Positions 8,953 to 17,188 of a DNA stretch of 64,000 bases are shown here, piece after piece. Under the pieces are notes generated by a model. The model did no database searches. It had not been told where the DNA came from and saw only the letters and a program-made list of their open reading frames with translations. A program made the position numbers and the translations under genes. Positions within the stretch are counted from its first letter, which is position 1. The number at the start of each line of letters is the position of its first letter. This stretch comes from CAVVIH01 sp963748295 (GTDB lineage Bacteria; Acidobacteriota; Vicinamibacteria; Vicinamibacterales; 2-12-FULL-66-21). Where the stretch lies: contig CAVVIH010000001.1 of the NCBI GenBank assembly GCA_963748295.1, positions 186,001 through 250,000 on the forward strand. Direction: 5' to 3'.

Positions 8953-9483
8953 CACGACGCGTTGAGCGGGCGATCGCCGCGCCCGGTCGGGAACGCGCCG
9001 ATCCGCTTGACGACATCGAGCCCCTCGACCACCTCGCCAAACACCGAGTGCCGGTTGTCGAGGTGAGGCGTCGGCCCGAGCGTAATGAAGAACTGGCTGC
9101 CGTTGGTGTTCGGGCCGGCGTTGGCCATCGACAGGATGCCGGCCTTGTCGTGGCGCAGCTTCGGATGAAACTCGTCGGCGAACTTGTAGCCTGGGCCGCC
9201 CGTGCCCTGTCCGAGGCGGTCGCCGCCCTGGATCATGAATCCGTTGATGACGCGGTGGAAAATGACGCCGTCGTAGAACGGCGACGGTCTTGCGCTCGCC
9301 GGTGGCCGGGTCCTTCCATTCCTTCGACCCTTCGGCCAGGCCGACGAAGTTCGCGACGGTCTGCGGGGCTTCTTTGTCGAACAGGCGGATCGTGAACGCG
9401 CCTTCGGAGGTGTCGAATCGCGCGTAAGTTCCTGGCTGCAGGGCTTTTTCCTGAGGGTGGCCCACGACGGGCCGAAAATCCAT
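8952..9483 (-). CDS. Cyclophilin-type peptidyl-prolyl isomerase (frameshifted)
   Basis: Catalyses cis-trans isomerisation of X-Pro bonds. The N-terminal part reads FTIRLFDKEAPQTVANFVGL; after a one-base break near 9285 the frame reads FYDGVIFHRVINGFMIQGGD, then FADEFHPKLRHDKAGILSMA, GSQFFITLGPTPHLD and HSVFGEVVEGLDVV. These contain the catalytic Arg (FHR), the QGGD and the FFIT core. The ATG at 9483 lies inside a TATAAT sequence (9487-9482); if that is the promoter, the start may be the GTG a few codons inside. No signal peptide is seen, so it is probably cytoplasmic. It is the first gene of the operon with the ECF sigma factor and kinase. Confidence 0.85.
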
Positions 9484-9563
9484 TATAGCCAACAAAACGT
9501 GGCGGGCTTTCGTAACCCCGAACCCGTCAGCCCTCGCGAGCGCGCGAGTCGAAGGGCCGCCAC

Positions 9564-9600
9564 TACGAAGATCTTCGTTGACATTACGAAGAGATTCGTA
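9564..9600 (+). promoter_or_regulatory. Double operator and promoter of the BlaI-type gene
   Basis: Two dyads of the form TACGAA-N4-TTCGTA lie at 9564-9579 (last base T instead of A) and 9585-9600 (perfect arms). Their starts are 21 bp apart, two helical turns, so two dimers would sit on the same DNA face. A TTGACA (-35) occupies 9578-9583 between the dyads and a GATAAA (-10) follows 17 bp later at 9601-9606, just before the ATG at 9616. Occupied dyads would cover the -35 and abut the -10. Autoregulation by the BlaI-type repressor is the natural reading. Confidence 0.72.
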
Positions 9601-9615
9601 GATAAAGATCGCGCC

Positions 9616-10047
9616 ATGAGCCGAACCGGACGTTCCACGTCCCACCGATGCCGAGCTCGTCGATACTGCGCGTGCTCTGGGATCGCGGCCCCAGCACCGT
9701 CCGCCAGGTCCACGAAGTGCTGTCCCGCGAGCGGCCGGTCGCCTATACGACGTGCGCTGAAGCTGCTGCAGATCATGACGGAGAAGGGGTTGGTGAGCCG
9801 CGACGAGCGGGACCGCAGCCACATCTATCACGCAAAGCTGACCGAGGAGCAGACGCAGCGGCAGCTCGTCCGCGACCTGCTCGACCGCGCGTTTGGCGGG
9901 TCGGCCAGCAAACTGGTCATGCAGGCGCTCGCCGCACGCCGGGCCTCCGCCGAGGAGCTCACCGAAATCCGCCGTTTGATCGAGAAGGGCGGCGGCGCCG
10001 ACAAGCGAGGCCGGGAGTCCCGGGAGGCTACTGATGAGCGCGATTGA
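9616..10047 (+). CDS. blaI: BlaI/MecI/CopY-type repressor (frameshifted)
   Basis: A winged-helix repressor of about 143 residues. Three frames are needed: PTDAEL (after MSRTGRSTS), then LRVLWDRGPSTVRQVHEVLS and RERPVAYTT, then LKLLQIMTEKGLVSRDERDR and SHIYHAKLTEEQTQ. These are the helix-turn-helix and wing of BlaI; the C-terminal LVRDLLDRAFGGSASKLVMQ helix is the dimerisation part. Breaks lie near 9655 and 9757. In the known systems the partner membrane peptidase triggers cleavage of the repressor when a signal is sensed. The partner follows 9 bases downstream. Two dyads just upstream are probable binding sites. Confidence 0.85.
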   Translation: MSRTGRSTSHRCRARRYCACSGIAAPAPSARSTKCCPASGRSPIRRALKLLQIMTEKGLVSRDERDRSHIYHAKLTEEQTQRQLVRDLLDRAFGGSASKLVMQALAARRASAEELTEIRRLIEKGGGADKRGRESREATDERD

Positions 10048-10056
10048 ACATTGTTC

Positions 10057-12769
10057 ATGCAGCCGGCAGCCCAGGCGATCGGGTGGGCGCTTGTTCAGTT
10101 CGTCTGGCAGGGGGCGGTCATCGGCGCCATCACCGCCATCGCGCTTGCGGCGCTGCGGCGCAGCGCTCGCCGACGTCCGTTACGTCGTCGCCACCATCGG
10201 CCTGTCGTTGATGTTGACGATGCCGGTGGTGACTGCCGTGCAGACATGGCGCGCATCCGCAGCGCTGATACTCATGCCGGCTCGGCGACTCGCCTCGGCG
10301 TCACGGCGAACGCGGTCGAGACTCGACGCGCCGGAAGCCGCGTCTCCCGCCGTCGCGCTGCCTGCCGGCGTGGGACCCGATGCGCCGTCCGAAGCGCCCG
10401 GAGCGGAGTCACGTTCAAGGACTGGAACTCGCTGCTCTCGCTGTTGCTCCTGGTGTGGTTCTGCGGCGTTGGGATCCTGACGCTGCGTCTGATGAGCGGC
10501 TGGATGTGGATCCGGCGGATGAAAACGCGGGGCACTTCTCCGGCCGCTGCGTCGTTCACGAGATTGCCGAGAGCATCGCGCGGAACCTGCACATCCGCCG
10601 CCCGGTGACCTATCTGCAGTCGACGCTGGTGGACGTGCCGACCGTCGATTGGTTGGCTGAAGCCGGTGGTGCTCGTCCCGGCGAGCGCGCTCGCCGCGCT
10701 CTCGCCGGAGCAGCTCGAAGCGATCATCGCCCACGAGCTGGCGCACATCCGGCGGCACGACTATCTCGTGAACCTGCTGCAGACCGCTCGTCGAAACGCT
10801 GCTGTTCTATCACCCGGCGGTCTGGTGGCTGTCGCGCCGCATCAGGATCGAGCGCGAGAACTGCTGCGACGATCTGGCGGTCAACCTGTGCGGCGATGCG
10901 TTGACGTATGCGCGCGCGCTGGCGGATCTCGAGGAATTGCGTGGACTCGGCCAGCGAGGAGCGAACGGTACGAACTTCGTCCTTGCCGCCAACGGCGGGT
11001 CGCTTCTGCAGCGCGTCCGCCGGCTGCTCGGCGCGCCGACCCACGCCGGCCGCGGACCCGGATGGCTCGCCGGTTCGGCCGCGGTTCTGCTGATCACCGG
11101 CATCGCCGCAGGAGCGATCGGAAATGCGGCGCTCACGTCGGCGCAGGCGCCGGCGGTACCGGCGGTGCCGGTTGCGTCGAGCACCGTGATCGCTCCGCCC
11201 GCGACAGCGGCTGTTCCCGTCGTACCGGCACACCCGACAACGGCGGTGCCGATCGCTGCCGGCGAAATCCGTGTCACGCCCGCCATAGCGGCGTCGGCGG
11301 AAATCCGCGAAGTGCCGGCTGTTCCGATCGTGCCCGCGGTGGCGGCTGTGCCCGCGGCCGCGGCGATGCCGGAGTTTTCTGCGGTCCCCGTGCCGATGGC
11401 CGTGCCGGCTCCTCCCAGCGCTCCTGCTGTGCCGGTAGTCGTACCGGCTCGGCCGCAGTCGACCTCGTCGAGTTCCAGCGAGCATTCGAGCTCCAGCCGT
11501 CAGAAGAGCGGTGACGACGAAAAAGGGAACTACATCTGGTCGAACAACGGCCACAAGATCGAGATCGAGTACAAGGGCCGGTTCGAGTTCACCGACGACG
11601 ACACCGACGTGAAATCGATTTCGCCTGGTGGCTACCTCAAGATCAGCGAAGGGCGTTCCCTGAGCAAGACGACCGTCGAGCTCAACGCCGACAACCAGGG
11701 CAACATCACGCGCCGCTACTGGTCCGGCACATCGGAGCGCCCGTATGAGCCGGAGGGACGCCAGTGGCTGGCGCAGACGCTCCCGCGGTTCATCCGCCAG
11801 AGCGGCATCGGCGCATCCGCTCGCGTCGCGCGCATCTACAAGGCAAAGGGCCTCGACGGTGTGCTTGCGGAGATCCAGCTGATCGAGGGCAGCTGGGCGC
11901 GGCGCGTGTACTACTCCGAGCTGCTCAAGACGGGAACGCTCGAACCGAAGTCGATCGCGCAGGTGCTCCAGCGCGCAGGGAAGGACCTGGATTCGGACTT
12001 CGAGCTCGCGTCGCTGCTGACCGGGTTCGGCGACAAGCTGCTCGTGGACGACGTGACGCGCCGGGCGTACTTCGACGCGGCGCGGTCGATCGAATCGGAT
12101 TTCGAGATGCGCCGCGTGCTCTCGTCGGCGCTGAAGCGCGGTCCGCTGTCGCCGGACATCCTTGCCGGCCTGCTCGAGGCGTCCACCGCGATCGACTCGG
12201 ACTTCGAGCTGGCCTCGCTGCTCGTTGAAATCGCGAAGCTGCAGCCGCTCGATTCGCGCTCGCGACCCGGTTTCTTCAAGGCGGCGGCCACCGTTGAAAG
12301 CGATTTCGAGCACAGGCGCGTTCTTGATAATCTCGCCTCCCGCGGCGATCTCGACGAGACGACCCTGAAGGATCTGCTCGAGTCGTCGATACAGATCGAC
12401 TCGGACTTCGAGGAGGCCGCGCTTCTGATGACGGTGCTCAAGCGGTACTCCGCCGAAGGCGCTCTGCGGCAGCCGTTCTTCCGTGCGGTGGACTCGATCG
12501 GGTCGTCGTTCGAGCGGTCGCGCGTCCTCAACGCGGTCGCGAAGCGAACCGACACGTCGCCTGAGACGGTGATGGCGATCCTCAGGTCGACCAAGGGCGT
12601 GGACTCGAGCTTCGAGAGCTCGCGCGTGCTCCAGACGCTCGCCGCCGCGCAGCCGATCAAGGGTGAGGCGAGGGACCTCTATATCGCCATCGCTGAGGGG
12701 CTCGGGGACTTCGAGCAGGGCAGAGTGCTCTCCGCCCTGATGAAGAACGAGCGCTCGGCCGCTAAGTAG
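10057..12769 (+). CDS. M56 (BlaR1/MecR1-type) membrane metallopeptidase with C-terminal SDFE repeats (frameshifted)
   Basis: After correction of about five breaks between 10160 and 10800, the N-terminal part is an M56 peptidase: FVWQGAVIGAITAIALAAL, RYVVATIGLSLMLTMPVVTA and LSLLLLVWFCGVGILTLRL are membrane helices. IIAHELAHIRRHDYLVNLL carries the HExxH zinc site, and LFYHPAVWWLSRRIRIE plus NCCDDLAV complete the fold. From 10901 the frame is intact: another membrane helix (GWLAGSAAVLLITGIAAGAI), a long Pro/Ala/Val stalk (about 11150-11460), a Ser-rich linker, a small beta domain, then eight units of 36-38 residues each led by (S/G)(D/S)FE, alternating xASLL and xRRVL endings. This tail replaces the penicillin-binding sensor of BlaR1. 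A start at TTG 10051 is also possible. Confidence 0.82.
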
Positions 12770-14600
12770 TCATTTCCGGGTTCATCGTGTGCCACTTCGT
12801 GGCGCGCTCGTAAGCGAGCGCGACGCGCAGCACGGTGGCCTCGTCGTACAGCCGTCCCGTCACCATCAGCACGATCGGCGCGTTGCTCACGAATCCCGCT
12901 TTCAATGCCAGCGCCGGATGACCGGTGAGGTTCGTCAGCCCGAGGCTCGCGCTGTTGTTGGGCGACAGGAACACGTCGTACTGGGACATCAGCGCATCCA
13001 TCTGACGCATCAGCAGCGTCCTCGCACGCTGCGCCCGGATGTATTCGACCGCCGGCACGTAGCGATGCGTCCTGAACGTGTTCGGCCAGGTGCCGAGCGA
13101 TGGATCCTGGATGCCTTCGCTTCTCGTCAGATCGTCGAACGCCGCGGCGGCCTCGGTGCTGAGGATGAACCCGATCGCGTTGGCGATGTTCGTCGCCGGT
13201 ATCTCGATTGGGTGCAGCGTAGCGCCCGCGGCTCGATAAACATCGAGTGCCTCGTTCAACAGCTTGAGCTGTTCCTCACGACGCCGGCGCTGCTCCTCTG
13301 GTGGAATCCCGCCGCGGCCGCGGCCTCCGGCGGCATCCGCCGCCGCCTGCGTCCGCCCTCCGCCGTCACCGCGGCCGCCGGGCTCCGCGCCGCGGCCGGC
13401 GGTTTCGGTCTGGGGCCGGGCTTCGAATTCTTCCTTGACGTAGCCGATCTTGAGGCGCGACAACGGGACATCGGGATTCCAGTTGAACGGCGCATCGACG
13501 ACGGTCTCGTCGCGGCCGTCGGGTCCGTAGATCGCGTTGAACACCAGCGCGCAGTCTTCGACCGACCTGCACATCGGACCGATCTTGTCCATCGTCCAGC
13601 TCAGCGCCATCGCGCCGTAGCGGCTGACGCGCCCGTAGGTTGGACTGAGGCCGGTGACGCCGTTTGCCGCGGTTGGCGAAATGATCGAGCCACGCGTTTC
13701 GGTGCCGATCGCGAATCCAACGAGGCCCGCGGCGGTCGCCGAACCCGGTCCGGCCGACGATCCGCTCGATCCGCCGCGCTGCGGATCGTCAGGATTCCAG
13801 GGGTTCTTCGTCTGGCCGCGGAACCAGCGATCGCCCTGAGCGAGCGCGCCCATCGAGAGCTTGGCGACGAGCACCGCGCCCGCGTCGCGCAGGCGTTCGA
13901 CGATGGTCGCGTCGTAATCGAACACCTGGTTTTGGTACGGCTTCGCGCCCCACGTCGTCGGGATGCCCTTGGTGGCAAACAGATCCTTCGCGCCCCACGG
14001 GACGCCGTGCAGCGGCCCCTTGTAGCGGCCCGCGCGAATCTCGCGATCCGCCTGGGCCGCCTGCGCGAGCGCCAGCTCCTCGGTCAGCGTGACGACGCAG
14101 TTCAGCTTCGGCCCGAACTTCTTCAGCCGCTCGAGATACATCTTGGTGAGGTCGGTCGACGATACGTCGCGGCGCTGGATCAGCGGCGCAATCGCGGTGA
14201 CCGGAAGGAACGCGAGCTCGTCGAGGCTGGAAGGGCGCGCCGCGGGCGGGTGCAACGCCACTTTGATCTTCGCATTCGGCGTCGCGCCCGGCTTCGGTTC
14301 CTTGCCCGGCAGGCAAGGCCTGAACGTCACCGCCGGCTCGGTGTCGAGCGGAATGTCGATCTTCCGCAGCGTCTCGAACGTCTCGAGGTTGCGGTTGACG
14401 CCGCGGAGCGCCTGCTCCTGTTCGGCATCGGAGAAGTCCACGCCGAGCATTTTCTCGGCCGCATCGAGCATCTCTTTCGAAATCCGCTGGGTCGGCTGCT
14501 CCTGCCCCTGCTGGGCGAACGCCGGCATCGCCAGGCCGCCAGCCACCGCCGCGGGCACCGCTTTGAGAAATCGTCGTCTCGGCAGGCTTCCCTTCTTCAT
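12762..14600 (-). CDS. Tat-exported amidase-signature family hydrolase
   Basis: An intact 612-residue amidase. RRRFLKAVPAAVAGGLAMPA at the N-terminus is a twin-arginine signal, so the folded enzyme is exported. The Ser-cisSer-Lys triad is visible: Lys in WGAKDLF, the GGSSGSSAGPGSATAAG loop, and the nucleophile in GTETRGSIISP. These enzymes hydrolyse amides; sequence motifs do not reveal the substrate, and GatA function is unlikely because of export and a 100-residue N-terminal extension. A low-complexity Gly/Arg/Glu insert (about residues 385-435) interrupts the domain. The ATG has TGGAGG seven bases upstream. Its stop overlaps the end of the M56 peptidase gene by 8 bases, convergently. Confidence 0.88.
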   Translation of the reverse strand: MKKGSLPRRRFLKAVPAAVAGGLAMPAFAQQGQEQPTQRISKEMLDAAEKMLGVDFSDAEQEQALRGVNRNLETFETLRKIDIPLDTEPAVTFRPCLPGKEPKPGATPNAKIKVALHPPAARPSSLDELAFLPVTAIAPLIQRRDVSSTDLTKMYLERLKKFGPKLNCVVTLTEELALAQAAQADREIRAGRYKGPLHGVPWGAKDLFATKGIPTTWGAKPYQNQVFDYDATIVERLRDAGAVLVAKLSMGALAQGDRWFRGQTKNPWNPDDPQRGGSSGSSAGPGSATAAGLVGFAIGTETRGSIISPTAANGVTGLSPTYGRVSRYGAMALSWTMDKIGPMCRSVEDCALVFNAIYGPDGRDETVVDAPFNWNPDVPLSRLKIGYVKEEFEARPQTETAGRGAEPGGRGDGGGRTQAAADAAGGRGRGGIPPEEQRRRREEQLKLLNEALDVYRAAGATLHPIEIPATNIANAIGFILSTEAAAAFDDLTRSEGIQDPSLGTWPNTFRTHRYVPAVEYIRAQRARTLLMRQMDALMSQYDVFLSPNNSASLGLTNLTGHPALALKAGFVSNAPIVLMVTGRLYDEATVLRVALAYERATKWHTMNPEMTT

Positions 14601-14617
14601 CGCGCCTCCATCAAACT

Positions 14618-14708
14618 GCGCCTCGCTAAAGCTACGGCGGGCAAGCTGCGCCTTCGCTGAAGCTACGGCGGGCAGGGCCCGCCTTCGCTAAAGTTACGGC
14701 GGGCAGGG
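14618..14708. repeat. Three tandem copies of a TTCGCTAAAGCTACGGCGGG unit
   Basis: Between divergent start codons lie three copies of a unit of about 30 bp with core CTTCGCTRAAGYTACGGCGG: 14618-14644, 14648-14676 and 14677-14708. They differ by a few substitutions. The array fills most of the 167-bp gap between the amidase and the ECF sigma gene, leaving about 60 bp for the sigma promoter. Confidence 0.8.
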
Positions 14709-14767
14709 CGCTAGAATACTCGGAACAGAGGCGAATTCGTCAACGGCTGAGACAGTTAACGAACCTG

Positions 14768-15355
14768 ATGGAAGAACGTCCTCCCGTGCAGATGGATGTC
14801 GCCGGCATCGGGGCGGGTCTCGTCGTGTCCGGAAGGTTCGGCCCGGAACACGCCTCCGAGGATGCCGCCCTGGTTCGGCGGGCGGGCGCCGGAGACGGCG
14901 TCGCGTTCGCACGCCTGTACGAGCGATACGCCAGGATGGTGCACGGGCTGCTGCTCGCGAGGGTCGGCCGCGGCGACGTCGAGGATCTGGTACAGGACGT
15001 GTTCCTGACCGCGTGGCGCAGGCTCGATCATCTGCGCGACCCCGCCGCCTTCGGCGGCTGGATTGCGACGATCGCAAGGAACCGCGCCACGGATTTTCAC
15101 CGCCGGACGCCCGGCACCGAGGAGCTTCCCGATCATCTGATGTCGGCTGACGCGCCCGCCGCGCGCGTCGAGGCGCTCGCGGTGCTCGAGACGATCCGCG
15201 CGCTGCCCGAAGCGTATCGGGAGACGCTGGTGCTGCGGCTGGTCGAAGGCATGACAGGACCGGAGATCGCGGAACGCACGGGACTGACCGCGGCGTCGGT
15301 GCGCGTGAACCTGCACCGCGGCATGAAGCTGCTTCGACAGAAGCTGGAACCATGA
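14768..15355 (+). CDS. ECF-family RNA polymerase sigma factor
   Basis: An intact 195-residue sigma factor. Region 2 reads FARLYERYARMVHGLLLARV and DVEDLVQDVFLTAWRRLDHL, followed by GGWIATIARNRATDFHRR. Region 4 reads LPEAYRETLVLRLVEGMTG and EIAERTGLTAASVRVNLHRG, the promoter-reading helix-turn-helix. The last four bases overlap the ATG of the FecR-like gene (ATGA), which is the normal layout for a sigma factor and its membrane anti-sigma. Its stimulus cannot be told from sequence. Confidence 0.92.
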   Translation: MEERPPVQMDVAGIGAGLVVSGRFGPEHASEDAALVRRAGAGDGVAFARLYERYARMVHGLLLARVGRGDVEDLVQDVFLTAWRRLDHLRDPAAFGGWIATIARNRATDFHRRTPGTEELPDHLMSADAPAARVEALAVLETIRALPEAYRETLVLRLVEGMTGPEIAERTGLTAASVRVNLHRGMKLLRQKLEP

Positions 15356-16401
15356 ACCACGATCAGCAGAACGACGATTACCTCTGGGACCGGAGCGGAA
15401 CGCCGGATCCGGAGATCGTGCGCCTCGAGCAGATGCTCGGCACGCTGCGGCACAAGGGCGGCAGTCCGGACTTTGCCCCGTCTCTAGAGGAGAGCCGCGA
15501 ACCGAAGACGGGGCGGGCAGGCCGCTGGACGCGAATCATGTATTCGGCTGGAGCGATTGCCGCAGCGCTGGTGTTGCTGGCAATCGGCGCCGCCGCATGG
15601 GTCACGTTCGTGCAGCCGCGCATCGGCTGGGCGGTCGAGACGGTAGCCGGAACGCCGTCGGTCGACGGCCGCGCGATCGACGGTTCCGCGCGGCTGGGCG
15701 TCGGCAGGTGGCTGACGACGGATAACGCGTCGCGGGCACGGATCGCGGTAGGACAGATCGGCCATGTCGACGTCGAGCCGAACACGCGCGTGCAGCTCGT
15801 CGAGTCGCGCGGACGGGAACACCGGATGTCGCTCGTCGAGGGCACGATTCACGCGCGCATCTGGGCGCCGCCCAAGTTCTTCTTCGTCAACACGCCCGCC
15901 GCTGTCGCGATCGATCTCGGATGCGCATACACGCTGCAGGTTCAGCCGGATGGTTCGGGTCTCGTACGCGTCACGCACGGGTGGGTCGGCTTCGAGCACG
16001 CGGGACGCGAGGCCTTCATTCCCGAGCAGGCTGTCTGCGCCACGCGGCCCGGCATCGGTCCCGGCACGCCGCAGTACGAGGACGCTCCTGCCTCATTCCC
16101 CGACTCGCTCGCGATCCTGGACTTCGCCAGCCCGGACGATGCGCGGCGGCCCGCGGCGTACGAGGCGGTGCTGTCGCAGGCACGCAGGCGCGACGCCTTG
16201 ACGCTGTGGCACCTGCTGCAGCGCGGCACCGCCGACGAACGCGCAAGGGTGTACGAGCGCATGGCGGCGCTCGCGCCGCCCCCCTCCGGCGTCACGCGCG
16301 ACGCGGTGCTGTCCGGCGATCGCCGCGCGATCGACTTGTGGTGGAACAGCCTCGGCCTCGACAGCACGACGTGGTGGCGGATGTGGAAGAAGAACTGGTA
16401 A
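15352..16401 (+). CDS. FecR-domain membrane protein, probable anti-sigma factor
   Basis: A 349-residue single-pass protein. The N-terminal 60 residues (YLWDRSGTPDPEIVRLEQML) are cytoplasmic and acidic, a membrane helix (AGAIAAALVLLAIGAAAWV) lies at about 63-85, and the periplasmic part has a FecR-type beta domain: WLTTDNASRARIAVG, HVDVEPNTRVQLVES, EHRMSLVEGTIHARIWAPP and FFVNTPAAVAIDLGCAYTLQ. The start overlaps the ECF sigma stop. By analogy with FecR-type anti-sigma factors, the cytoplasmic end would hold the sigma factor and the periplasmic domain would sense a signal. The C-terminal 100 residues are Trp-rich at the end (STTWWRMWKKNW) and not recognised. Confidence 0.85.
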   Translation: MNHDQQNDDYLWDRSGTPDPEIVRLEQMLGTLRHKGGSPDFAPSLEESREPKTGRAGRWTRIMYSAGAIAAALVLLAIGAAAWVTFVQPRIGWAVETVAGTPSVDGRAIDGSARLGVGRWLTTDNASRARIAVGQIGHVDVEPNTRVQLVESRGREHRMSLVEGTIHARIWAPPKFFFVNTPAAVAIDLGCAYTLQVQPDGSGLVRVTHGWVGFEHAGREAFIPEQAVCATRPGIGPGTPQYEDAPASFPDSLAILDFASPDDARRPAAYEAVLSQARRRDALTLWHLLQRGTADERARVYERMAALAPPPSGVTRDAVLSGDRRAIDLWWNSLGLDSTTWWRMWKKNW

Positions 16402-16541
16402 CTCCCAAAAAAGCCAACTCCCAACTCCCAACTGCTAACTCCCAAAAATACCAATTCCCAACTCCCAACTTGGGATTTGGGAGTTGGCTTCTTGGGATTT
16501 GGTGTTTTTGGGAGTTGGTCTCTTTGGGAGTTGGGAGTTGA
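16400..16541. repeat. AACTCCCAA-word quasi-palindrome, upstream copy
   Basis: Directly after the FecR-like stop, at least six AACTCCCAA-type words (16400-16469) face at least five TTGGGAGTT-type words (16470-16541), meeting at about 16469. The words are separated by A-runs or T-runs. The RNA would fold into a long hairpin. A second array of the same word lies 485 bp downstream, so the two flank the haem-binding gene. Confidence 0.82.
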
Positions 16542-16585
16542 GCTAACGCCATCAAGCAGCGCGCGTCCTACGTGTGGAGGCTGCC

Positions 16586-17024
16586 ATGCGCAGGACGGTT
16601 CGAAGCGCCGCGATCGCGCTCGTTGTCATCGCCACGGCAATACAGTTCGTCCGTCCGGCCAGAACCAATCCACTCATCAGAGCCATCGCACGCGCTGGCT
16701 GAGATGCAGCCGGTTCCGGCGCACGTGACCGCCGTCCTCGATCGCGCGTGCCGCGACTGCCATTCGAACAACACCCGCTGGCCGTGGTACAGCCAGGTCG
16801 CGCCGGTGTCGTGGTGGGTGATCGATCACGTCAATCACGGGCGCAGCCACTTCAATTACTCCGACTGGGCCCGCTATCCCGCCGCCGATCGCGCCCGGCT
16901 CCTCAAGAACTCCTGCGATCTCGTGCGAGAGGACTCGATGCCGCTCGCGACCTACCGGTGGATGCATCGCAGTGCGCGGCTGTCGAAAGCCGACGTGCAG
17001 GCGATTTGCGAGCTGTCCGAATAG
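16586..17024 (+). CDS. Haem-binding domain protein, CxxCH (frameshifted)
   Basis: A short exported or membrane-anchored protein. The ATG at 16586 reads MRRTVRSAAIALVVIATAIQ, a signal anchor, then FVRPARTNPLI. A one-base break near 16680 joins this to PVPAHVTAVLDRACRDCHSN, TRWPWYSQVAPVSWWVIDHV and HGRSHFNYSDW. CRDCH is a CxxCH haem c site, and the CHSN..WPWYS context is typical of the small haem-binding domain family PF14376, normally about 145 residues as here. These proteins are thought to be periplasmic c-type haem proteins of unknown role. Without the break the frame would start at GTG/ATG 16572 with an unnatural N-terminus. Confidence 0.8.
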
Positions 17025-17025
17025 G

Positions 17026-17165
17026 CAACTCCCAACTCCCAAAAAGACCAACTCCCAAAAAAGACCCAACTCCCAATTGGGAGTTGGGAGTTGCGATTTT
17101 GGGAGTTAGCCGGGGAGTTCGATGGTCTTTTTTGGGAGTTGGGAGTTGGTGCTTTTTGGGAGTTC
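17026..17165. repeat. AACTCCCAA-word quasi-palindrome, downstream copy
   Basis: The gap after the haem-binding gene is almost wholly made of the same words as the array at 16400-16541. It holds a perfect 24-bp palindrome at 17065-17088 (centre CCAATTGG) and a perfect 19-bp inverted pair: 17048-17066 against the region around 17125-17143, with AAAAAAGACC/GGTCTTTTTT ends. The right edge of the array lies about 10 bp before the -10 box of the RidA gene. Confidence 0.82.
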
Positions 17166-17188
17166 CGATTGGCCAGTAGAATGTGCGG

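Noticed and set aside
9482..9487. TATAAT as promoter of the cyclophilin gene from ATG 9483
   Set aside because: The box overlaps the start codon itself and no -35 fits. Either the start is a few codons inside or the match is chance, so no promoter feature was listed.
16400..17165. CRISPR-like array
   Set aside because: The repeated words are 9-10 bases, spacing is irregular, arms are inverted, and no cas gene is near.
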